Below are positions 1 through 5,356 of a stretch of DNA of 16,066 nt, one piece after another (position 1 is the stretch's first letter; every line of letters begins with the position of its first letter). The DNA is from JAAFJU01 sp043764895 (GTDB lineage: Bacteria; Cyanobacteriota; Cyanobacteriia; Leptolyngbyales; Leptolyngbyaceae). Below the pieces are notes generated by a model that worked only from the letters and a program-made list of their open reading frames with translations, did not search any database and had not been told where the DNA came from. The translations under genes were made by a program, and so were the position numbers. The stretch covers positions 1 to 16,066 of the forward strand of contig JAYUJY010000215.1 in assembly GCA_043764895.1 (NCBI GenBank), written 5' to 3'.

Positions 1-4
1 TGTT

Positions 5-241
5 GTGCATCCGGATCAAGTCGAAGCATTAATCAAATCAGAAATCCCGGATTCCCAGGTTCAAGTCGTGAGTAGCGATGGCTCACACTTTGAAGTGACC
101 GTCATATCTTCGGCCTTTGAGGGGAAACGTCGCGTCCAGCAGCACCAGATGGTCTATGCTGCCGTGAAAAGCGCCATGGACACTGAAGTCATCCACGCCC
201 TTCAGCTCAATACCCTAACGCCTGCTGAAGTCGTTGCTTAA
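5..241 (+). CDS. bolA: BolA family iron-sulfur trafficking protein (5' end at or beyond window edge)
   Basis: This is a small BolA/IbaG-type protein of about 78 residues. Such proteins bind monothiol CGFS glutaredoxins and share [2Fe-2S] clusters with them, acting in the cytosol in iron and redox homeostasis. Visible family features are the segment SHFEVTVISSAFEGKRRVQQ (about residues 27-46), the following HQMVYAAV helix, and the C-terminal IHALQLNTLTP with its conserved His. The length matches the family, so the protein is close to complete. The first start seen is a GTG at base 5, but the frame is open to the left edge, so the true start may lie just outside. It is followed 64 bp later by grxD, the expected partner, probably in one transcript. 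Family membership is firm; the exact start is not. Confidence 0.85.
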   Translation: MHPDQVEALIKSEIPDSQVQVVSSDGSHFEVTVISSAFEGKRRVQQHQMVYAAVKSAMDTEVIHALQLNTLTPAEVVA

Positions 242-305
242 GATCTACAAGTAGACGGCAGGGATAACGAACCGCATTGAACATTGAAAACGGAGAACTT
301 TCTAA

Positions 306-629
306 ATGAACCCTGAAACCCAAGCTCGAATTCAAGCCCTCGTCTCGGACAACAAAATCATGGTCTTCATGAAGGGCAACAAGCTGATGCCTCAGTGTGG
401 CTTTTCTAACAATGTGGTGCAAATCTTAGGCTCTCTCGGCGCACCTTTCGAGACCTGTGACGTGTTGGCCGATCCTGAAATCCGCGTTGGGATTAAGGAG
501 TTTTCCAATTGGCCCACGATTCCGCAAATATACATCAATGGCGAATTCCTAGGCGGATCTGACATCTTGATCGAGTTATACCAAAAAGGTGAGCTACAGC
601 AAGTCGTCGAAGTCGCCCTAGCCTCATAG
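306..629 (+). CDS. grxD: Monothiol CGFS glutaredoxin (Grx4/GrxD type)
   Basis: This 107-residue protein is a single-domain monothiol glutaredoxin. These proteins bind a labile [2Fe-2S] cluster with glutathione, and act as cluster carriers and iron sensors with BolA proteins rather than as disulfide reductases. The active-site CGFS sits at residues 31-34, following the MVFMKGNKLMPQ strand-loop. The cis-Pro segment WPTIPQIYINGEFLGGSD carries the glutathione-binding residues. Length is typical. The ATG at 306 is preceded by GGAG at 292-295 with a 10-nt spacer, which settles the start. The bolA gene directly upstream and the hairpin at 664-697 make a plausible bolA-grxD operon. Confidence 0.95.
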   Translation: MNPETQARIQALVSDNKIMVFMKGNKLMPQCGFSNNVVQILGSLGAPFETCDVLADPEIRVGIKEFSNWPTIPQIYINGEFLGGSDILIELYQKGELQQVVEVALAS

Positions 630-663
630 GATTGCAGCATCCAAGGCTCCAGGGTTTACCCAC

Positions 664-697
664 AAAAAACCGCCAGCATTCATGTTGACGGTTTTTT
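664..697. terminator. Candidate bidirectional Rho-independent terminator
   Basis: A hairpin has arms running from AAAAAACCGCCAGC to GTTGACGGTTTTTT, with one C-A mismatch, one G-U pair and the loop ATTCAT. It has an A-tract on one flank and a T-tract on the other, so it could end transcription from grxD (plus) and from the minus-strand gene that stops at 724. It lies between two convergent genes, as expected for such a site. Confidence 0.7.
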
Positions 698-723
698 CAT
701 AAACTAAATTTAACAGGCTTGAT

Positions 724-1002
724 TTACCAAAAGGCTGCGCCACGATGGCGCTCGTACTCTGGCAGAGGTTCAAGTTCAGGCTCTGGCGTTTCAAAGTTAG
801 AAGGATCGTGAAGATAGCGCACCATCTCTTCCTCTAATCGGTTGATATGGTAGGGTTCAAGGGTATCTGTATGACGCAGAGCCGCAATATAGCCATCCAC
901 ATATAGCCTCAGGTCATCGAATCTGTAGCCACGGTTCCAGAGTTCTACAGTTGCATCACTCAGCCGTTGATAGTAGCGAATCGTAAGTGAGTCTTGCAGC
1001 AT
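724..1002 (-). CDS. Conserved cyanobacterial protein, DUF6761-like
   Basis: This small protein of 92 residues resembles a widely conserved cyanobacterial family of unknown function (DUF6761 as I recall it). The N-terminal two thirds is predicted helical and rich in Arg, Tyr and Leu (LTIRYYQRLSDA, WNRGYRFDDLRLYVDGYIAA, INRLEEEMVRYLHDPSNFE). The tail from about residue 71 is Pro/Glu-rich (TPEPELEPLPEYE) and probably disordered. There is no signal peptide, membrane segment or metal motif. It is a single-gene unit, divergent from the response regulator and convergent with grxD. The ATG at 1002 fits the family N-terminus (MLQDS). Identification is from memory of related sequences; no function can be assigned. 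Confidence 0.8.
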   Translation of the reverse strand: MLQDSLTIRYYQRLSDATVELWNRGYRFDDLRLYVDGYIAALRHTDTLEPYHINRLEEEMVRYLHDPSNFETPEPELEPLPEYERHRGAAFW

Positions 1003-1084
1003 AGATAGACGATGTTCGATAAACTACCAGGAAACGGTCTTACTCTCATCTTAATCTTTATTCTGCCTGATCCGATGATTCTTT

Positions 1085-1099
1085 GTGTAGTGATTACAC
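1085..1099. promoter_or_regulatory. Inverted repeat GTGTA-N5-TACAC, candidate operator
   Basis: A perfect 5-bp inverted repeat with a 5-nt spacer lies in the 233-bp gap between two divergent genes, five bases before a block of 12-bp direct repeats. The symmetry and position fit a dimeric regulator site, but it matches no cyanobacterial operator I can name with confidence: the spacing is wrong for NtcA, which uses GTA-N8-TAC. It could be chance. Confidence 0.3.
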
Positions 1100-1104
1100 G
1101 AAAA

Positions 1105-1136
1105 TTTGAATCTCAGTTTGAATCTCAGTTTGAATC
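1105..1136. repeat. Tandem repeat, 12-bp unit TTTGAATCTCAG, 2.7 copies
   Basis: Two identical 12-bp units (1105-1116 and 1117-1128) are followed by eight bases of a third (1129-1136). The repeat lies about 100 bp before the OmpR-type regulator gene. OmpR-family regulators bind tandem half-sites about one helical turn apart, so an autoregulatory site is conceivable. Replication slippage without function is equally possible, since similar tandem duplications occur elsewhere in this window. Confidence 0.85.
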
Positions 1137-1235
1137 AACCATCGTCATGCAATGTCCAAGACGTAACCAGCTTTACAGCTCTTCATCGGAGGGCTTTGGT
1201 AAGGTGTAGATGTAAATCCCAAGTTGAGGCGTTCT

Positions 1236-1958
1236 GTGGGAGCTATTTCAGTTCAAATCATTGAAGGAAATCCTCATCTTCGATCGCTTCTCGGCTGGCA
1301 CCTTCAGCAGTCTGGCTATCAGGTGTTTCAGTCCGCCGACTATTTGCAAGCTAAGGAAACGGTCTTGATTCGTCAACCTGCATTGGTCGTGTTAAGCAAT
1401 GACTTAGCGAGTGGGGGCGGCTTGGAGCTGTGTCAATGGCTACAGCAGCAGTCCCAAGGGCGCGTGATGATGCTCTCCGCTCAAGCGACGGAGGCGGAAA
1501 TTGTCCGGGGATTGCGCGCAGGTGCAGACGACTATTTGACCAAACCCTTCGGGATGCAAGAGTTTTTGGCGCGGGTAGAAGCGTTGATGCGCCGACAGCA
1601 GAATTCAGCTCCGTCTGCCCTGCTGGACTATGGAAACCTAAAAATCGATCTCGTCCATCGACGGGTGACCTGCGGGGGCGATCGCGTGGAGCTGACGCCG
1701 CAAGAGTTTAGCCTGCTGTACGTGCTCGCACAGGCCAATGGCCTTCCCCTAAGCCGCTTGGAGCTACTGCGTCGGGCATGGCCGGATCAAATCGACAACC
1801 CTCGCACCGTAGATACTCATATCCTTTCTCTGCGCAAAAAAGTCGAGACCGATCCCCATCAACCCCACCGCATTCAGACGGTCCGAAATGTGGGCTATCG
1901 TCTAAATCTGGAAGACCTTGAGGTCGATTCCCGTGAGCTAAGTGTGAGTGTTCATTAG
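1236..1958 (+). CDS. OmpR/PhoB-type response regulator with atypical receiver domain
   Basis: This DNA-binding regulator of about 240 residues has an N-terminal receiver (about 5-120) and a C-terminal OmpR-type winged helix (about 131-225), with RTVDTHILSLRKKVE as recognition region and TVRNVGYRL as wing. Helix 1 and the LTKPF lysine (K103) are well conserved. The phosphoacceptor Asp is replaced by Ser (VVLSNDL, S54), and the acidic pair near the N-terminus reads E-G-N (10-12) instead of E-D-D. The receiver therefore probably cannot be phosphorylated in the usual way. Start choice: the GTG at 1236 has GAGG at 1226-1229 with a 6-nt spacer. An in-frame TTG at 1224 overlaps that ribosome binding site and is less likely. 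No histidine kinase lies nearby. The exact orthologue is not recognised; it does not look like RpaB, SphR or NblR. Confidence 0.9.
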   Translation: MGAISVQIIEGNPHLRSLLGWHLQQSGYQVFQSADYLQAKETVLIRQPALVVLSNDLASGGGLELCQWLQQQSQGRVMMLSAQATEAEIVRGLRAGADDYLTKPFGMQEFLARVEALMRRQQNSAPSALLDYGNLKIDLVHRRVTCGGDRVELTPQEFSLLYVLAQANGLPLSRLELLRRAWPDQIDNPRTVDTHILSLRKKVETDPHQPHRIQTVRNVGYRLNLEDLEVDSRELSVSVH

Positions 1959-1972
1959 TGTGAGTATTCGCT
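1941..1972. repeat. Tandem duplication of 16 bp spanning a stop codon
   Basis: AGTGTGAGTGTTCATT (1941-1956) is followed directly by AGTGTGAGTATTCGCT (1957-1972), 13 of 16 bases identical. The first copy encodes the last residues of the response regulator and, together with the next bases, its TAG stop; the second copy is just outside the gene. This suggests a recent slippage duplication at the gene's 3' end. Confidence 0.8.
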
Positions 1973-2076
1973 AAAGATTGCAGATTGGTCTGGTCAGCAT
2001 TATTTTTCTGGCGTATAGCTATAGAGGAAGGGATGCATTTAGTGATTTAGACCCAGACTGTTGCAGTATACGTATC

Positions 2077-2658
2077 ATGCATTATAAAAAATTGACCCGG
2101 TATTTGGGTCGGCCCGTCAAGCGATTAGTGGGCACAGACAGCGGGGATCCATTGACAATAGGCGGGTATCCGATTATCGTGCGAGATTTTTGGATCTCTC
2201 GCCACAACCTAGACCATATTGAAGTCTCACGTCTCGATCGCATTAAAATAGGCCGAGATCAGGTTAGTGGGATCCACGGCTTTTATTCTTCGATGTACCA
2301 CGATGACCCGATCGAGCCAGAATATGACGGAATCCTGGATGAAGTTAGAGTATTTGTCCATGAAGGCTTGACCCGCCCGTCCCTGTCATCTCTTGCGAAG
2401 CTACTCTATTGGTGGGTTTGGATGGCTTCTAGACGCATCAATCCAATTTCGGTCACGTTACGCCATTTTTCAACCATACGACGGTTTCGACGGAAGCTTC
2501 ATCGTGCCCAAGAGAGAGAGCTGATGATCGGTGTGGGTCCAGCGCTGCATTTGAAGTCTTCATCGAAGGCGGTGATTCGAGCCAATGCGATCGCGGGATT
2601 TACAGAAGCGCAAATCTTAGCGTTGCGCTACCAGGGTTCGTCGTCACGAGTTTCTTGA
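2077..2658 (+). CDS. Hypothetical protein, no family recognised
   Basis: A reading frame of 193 residues begins at the ATG at 2077; an in-frame TTG at 1978 would add 33 residues with a hydrophobic stretch. Neither start has a convincing ribosome binding site. The product is basic, with Arg-rich segments (ITLRHF-like ISVTLRHFSTIRRFRRKLHR). One aromatic amphipathic stretch (AKLLYWWVWMASRR) might touch membrane, and the acidic middle reads YHDDPIEPEYDGILDE. I recognise no domain. The last 31 bases overlap the 3' end of the convergent ABC ATPase gene. It follows the response regulator on the same strand, so co-transcription is possible. Its length and lack of stops argue for a real gene, but this is uncertain. 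Confidence 0.5.
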   Translation: MHYKKLTRYLGRPVKRLVGTDSGDPLTIGGYPIIVRDFWISRHNLDHIEVSRLDRIKIGRDQVSGIHGFYSSMYHDDPIEPEYDGILDEVRVFVHEGLTRPSLSSLAKLLYWWVWMASRRINPISVTLRHFSTIRRFRRKLHRAQERELMIGVGPALHLKSSSKAVIRANAIAGFTEAQILALRYQGSSSRVS

Positions 2659-3350
2659 CGGGCGCTGCGTGAGGCAAGCGTTAGATGGTTTGGCGTTAGA
2701 CCCTTTGACGTGAGCGCACTGACCCAATCCACGTCATGGCTGGCGATCGCAAGGGTTGTGTTTGGAAGGGACTGTAAAGCGCTCATGAGGCAATGTCGTT
2801 GCGGACCATCTAACGCAGCCGTGGGTTCATCAAGTAGCAGTACGATCGGGGCGATCACGAGTGCCCTAGCTAGATGGACCCACTGCTGGGAGCCTTGGGA
2901 GAGCTGAAGTTCGGTTTGGGGTAGCCAAGATGTGGGAATCTCTAACCGATCGGTAATATCACGCACGCGGGTTTGAATCTGGGATTCAGGCATCAGCCTT
3001 AGTCTTAATGGATAGGCGATGGCCTCGGCGACCGTCATGCCAAGGAGTTTGGGCGTCTGAGCAACATAAACAACGCCCTGCCGTACCCCAGTTGAATAGG
3101 GCTGACCTTGCCATGCGATCGTACCGGAAGTCGGACTGATTAGGCCACTGAGCAATCGAAGCAACGACGTTTTGCCGCTGCCCGACGGACCATCGATCGT
3201 GGCATGACACCCCTCGTCCAGTCGCCAACTCAGGTTTTCAAACAAGCGAGTTCCTGGATTGAGCACCTTCCCCTCGCGGCTTTTCCGTAATCCGAGGGTA
3301 AGGGAAAGCCGATCGACGCAAATCAACGGCACACTAGATTCCAGAACCAT
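2628..3350 (-). CDS. ABC transporter ATP-binding protein, orphan
   Basis: This 240-residue ATPase subunit would power an ABC exporter or lipoprotein-type system at the inner face of the membrane. Walker A is GPSGSGKT (54-61), the Q-loop lies around Q98, Walker B is LLLDEP (171-176) with the D-loop ALD after it, and the switch His is H205 in ASHD. The signature is degenerate, LSQGS (150-154) instead of LSGGQ. Compact size and fold resemble the YbbA/YbbL (FetA) group, but substrate cannot be inferred. There is an insertion-like loop near residues 22-34 before the Walker A strand. The start overlaps the end of cysE by 17 bp, so translation is probably coupled to cysE. No permease gene is next to it; the gene downstream on the map is convergent. 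Confidence 0.9.
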   Translation of the reverse strand: MVLESSVPLICVDRLSLTLGLRKSREGKVLNPGTRLFENLSWRLDEGCHATIDGPSGSGKTSLLRLLSGLISPTSGTIAWQGQPYSTGVRQGVVYVAQTPKLLGMTVAEAIAYPLRLRLMPESQIQTRVRDITDRLEIPTSWLPQTELQLSQGSQQWVHLARALVIAPIVLLLDEPTAALDGPQRHCLMSALQSLPNTTLAIASHDVDWVSALTSKGLTPNHLTLASRSARQETRDDEPW

Positions 3351-4104
3351 CTAAAAACTCATTAATCGCTTTGTCAGCCAGATTGCAGGTCGGTGACACG
3401 CTGCTGATTAAGCCGTTAGCTGCTTCAATTTTTTGCACCGCATCCAAGGCATAACACACCTCAATGGACGTCCGCGCCGTAATGTGTGAGACCTGTTTCT
3501 CAAGCGCTTCAATTCGATCGAGCAAAGCCCGAATCACCTGGGCCTCTGAATCGGGAAGACGGTTATGATCGAGGGGTTCGACGCGTTCGCCAGCGCGGTA
3601 GACAATGCGACCGGGTACGCCGACGACTGTGCAGTCTGATGGGACATCTCGTAGCACCACCGATCCCGCGCCAACGCGAACATTATCGCCAATTTGAATA
3701 TTGCCCAAAATCTTAGCTCCCGTCCCAACGACTACATTCTCGCCGATCGTCGGGTGACGTTTTCCGCCTTGTTTACCCGTACCGCCCAGGGTAACGCCTT
3801 GATAAATAAGCGTGTAGTCGCCCACTATAGCCGTCTCCCCAATCACCACACCCATCCCATGATCAATGAAAACACCTCGTCCGATCGTAGCTCCAGGATG
3901 AATTTCAATGCCCGTAAAGAACCGGGCTAGATGGGAAATAAACCGGGGCACAAACGGCAGTCCGAAGGTGTTGAGCCAATGGGCCACTCGGTGCATCAGA
4001 AGCGCTTGGAAGCCGGGATAACAGAAAATGACCTCAAGCCAATTCCGGGCCGCCGGATCACGTTCAAAAATAATCTTAAAATCTGCCACAAGCGTCTTCA
4101 GCAC
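3334..4104 (-). CDS. cysE: Serine O-acetyltransferase
   Basis: CysE transfers an acetyl group from acetyl-CoA to L-serine to give O-acetylserine, the first step of cysteine synthesis in the cytosol. The left-handed beta-helix hexapeptide repeats run from about residue 64 (GIEIHPGATIGRGVFIDHG) to 165. H82 in the FIDHG motif matches the catalytic His of the family, and the acetyl-CoA loop TLGGTGKQGGKRHP is intact. The N-terminal domain is the short form seen in cyanobacteria and Bacillus. After the helix comes an extension of some 75 residues ending in DGSGI. A C-terminal Ile is how CysE proteins dock into cysteine synthase, so this tail may do the same. The start is a GTG at 4104, which fits the family N-terminus MLKTL. 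The ABC ATPase gene overlaps its 3' end. Confidence 0.97.
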   Translation of the reverse strand: MLKTLVADFKIIFERDPAARNWLEVIFCYPGFQALLMHRVAHWLNTFGLPFVPRFISHLARFFTGIEIHPGATIGRGVFIDHGMGVVIGETAIVGDYTLIYQGVTLGGTGKQGGKRHPTIGENVVVGTGAKILGNIQIGDNVRVGAGSVVLRDVPSDCTVVGVPGRIVYRAGERVEPLDHNRLPDSEAQVIRALLDRIEALEKQVSHITARTSIEVCYALDAVQKIEAANGLISSVSPTCNLADKAINEFLDGSGI

Positions 4105-4241
4105 GGTAGGTTACCCCGTAATAAAATTCTTAAGGAATTTCAGGCACAGATTCCATCTTAGCGTGATCAGCGCGTGGTCTCCTGCCGATCGCCGTTCAGA
4201 ATTTTTTAATCAGGATGTTTTTAAATTAGCTTTACAAAAAT

Positions 4242-4275
4242 TAATCATCCAAAAAGCCTAATCATCCAAAAAGCC
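4242..4275. repeat. Tandem repeat, two identical 17-bp units
   Basis: TAATCATCCAAAAAGCC occurs at 4242-4258 and again at 4259-4275 without mismatch. It lies in the 246-bp gap between the divergent cysE and the small gene at 4351, so it may sit in the promoter region of either. The rest of this gap is AT-rich (runs of A and T at 4199-4245), and I see no other clear element. Confidence 0.9.
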
Positions 4276-4350
4276 TGAGGGGGCGGAATAGCGAAAAATC
4301 CTGCGCATTGGTGGAGCAGCGGTAAACTAAAGGAAGTTCTAATCGGTTAT

Positions 4351-4722
4351 GTGAAGATGCTATCTGACGCTGAATCCTTTAGCCCGAACCAAGTGGTTTG
4401 CATTGAACAAGGACCGTTGCTCCTGTTTGCAGAAGTGGTGCAGATGGTGCCGGAACGATCGCGCTGCTGGGCACGGCCTTTGGCGATCGCGCAGATGATG
4501 CCGAACTCACGAGTCCTTGGGTTGCTTCATGATTTACGGGAGAGTGCCCACTTGCTCCTCCCGGCGGTCCTGTTTCGATCGGCGCTGGATGTGGAGGTGA
4601 TGCCACTGATGACGGCGCTATACCATCCGGAGAAGACTGAACCCGGAGACGATGCGCCCCTCGAATCGGCGACCCGTCAGGCATTGCATCAGTTTATTCA
4701 GGGACTAGATTTTTATGTCTAG
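4351..4722 (+). CDS. Conserved hypothetical protein (cyanobacterial type)
   Basis: This soluble protein of about 123 residues starts at the GTG at 4351, or 121 from the ATG at 4357, which looks the more natural N-terminus (MLSDAESFSPNQVV). The pattern is a short beta-rich N-terminal part (VVCIEQGPLLLFAEVVQMVPERSR, CWARPLAI) followed by LHDLRESAHLLLPAVLFRSALD and a helical end. The CWARPL segment recalls a family of small cyanobacterial proteins, but I cannot name a domain. There is no signal peptide or membrane span. A GGAAG at 4332-4336 lies rather far upstream for a ribosome site. Its stop shares the tetranucleotide CTAG with the stop of the convergent SH3-domain gene. Confidence 0.7.
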   Translation: MKMLSDAESFSPNQVVCIEQGPLLLFAEVVQMVPERSRCWARPLAIAQMMPNSRVLGLLHDLRESAHLLLPAVLFRSALDVEVMPLMTALYHPEKTEPGDDAPLESATRQALHQFIQGLDFYV

Positions 4723-4732
4723 ATTTTTACAT
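4705..4732. repeat. Tandem 14-bp duplication over two convergent stop codons
   Basis: CTAGATTTTTATGT (4705-4718) is followed by CTAGATTTTTACAT (4719-4732), 12 of 14 bases identical. The CTAG at 4719-4722 supplies the TAG stop of the plus-strand gene and the TAG stop of the minus-strand gene. Only this second CTAG is in phase for both stops; the first lies inside the plus-strand coding sequence. Confidence 0.85.
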
Positions 4733-5264
4733 CTAAATATCGTGCGGTGGCCCAGCCCTTGGTGCCCTTGTAGTCGATCGGAACCCAGATTTCGGTGCTG
4801 CTGGAGATGCGATCGGGACTGGTGACGGTGACGCGATCGCCGCAGGGAACGCTGGCGATGACAGAAGTGAGTCCGGCGGATTGACGAATATTTACAACTT
4901 TGAGGGGAGCGGGACAGATCACTAGAACGCTAGATTGGGCACTAGACTGGGTATTAGATTGGGAAACGGGATTTACGGCAGTGGTTGTCGTGGCGGTCGT
5001 GAACGTTGTGACAGGGGCAGGTTGGGCGATTCCCGTTCCGGGAGGCTTTGCCAACGTCGAGCTGGGGGCGGGTTTTGGGAGAGAAATTTCGGGGGCGGAG
5101 ACTTTGTTCCAATTGGGTGCACCGAGGAGAGACCAGCCGATTACAGCGTAGAAGCCACTAATGATCCACTTCTCAGGAAATTCTGACGCTTTACCGGGGG
5201 TCGCGCGCGGGAAGAGGGTTAATAAAATTGCGGGCAATGTTAAAAACTTTAGAAGAGGCGGCAT
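4719..5264 (-). CDS. Secreted or membrane-anchored protein with C-terminal bacterial SH3 domain
   Basis: From the ATG at 5264 this is a 181-residue protein. A hydrophobic N-terminus (PPLLKFLTLPAILLTLFP) could be a signal peptide. It is followed by a second hydrophobic patch (WIISGFYAVIGWSLLG), so the protein may be anchored rather than released. A Pro/Thr/Ser/Ala-rich linker leads to a C-terminal SH3b-type domain (about 114-181) with VVNIRQSAGLTSVIASVPCGD and the closing GWATARYLDVKI. Such domains bind cell-wall material or peptides in the periplasm. Two Cys in the domain (VICPAP, VPCGD) could form a disulfide. An in-frame TTG upstream at 5306 would add 14 residues and is less likely. It is divergent from the membrane protein gene at 5357. 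The enzyme partner, if any, is unknown. Confidence 0.75.
   Translation of the reverse strand: MPPLLKFLTLPAILLTLFPRATPGKASEFPEKWIISGFYAVIGWSLLGAPNWNKVSAPEISLPKPAPSSTLAKPPGTGIAQPAPVTTFTTATTTTAVNPVSQSNTQSSAQSSVLVICPAPLKVVNIRQSAGLTSVIASVPCGDRVTVTSPDRISSSTEIWVPIDYKGTKGWATARYLDVKI
4930..4965. repeat. Three in-frame 12-bp repeats in the linker of the SH3 protein
   Basis: CTAGATTGGGCA, CTAGACTGGGTA and TTAGATTGGGAA follow one another. On the minus strand they encode a Ser/Gln-rich stretch of period four (SQSNTQSSAQSS) in the flexible linker. The unit keeps the reading frame, so copy number could vary without breaking the protein. Confidence 0.8.
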
Positions 5265-5356
5265 AGTGGATGATAGGTGTGAATGGTGGGTCGGAATACT
5301 CGTCAACGGTTAGTTTAGCAATTTTTCTTTTTTCAGTATACCCAAGTGAGTCTGGT

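Noticed and set aside
1012..1209. Open frame of 65 codons with a QFESQFES repeat
   Set aside because: The repeat is only the translation of the 12-bp direct repeats; there is no ribosome site and the frame lies in a divergent promoter region.
4900..5186. Plus-strand frames opposite the SH3-domain gene
   Set aside because: They arise from the low-complexity Pro/Thr linker on the other strand and have no family features.
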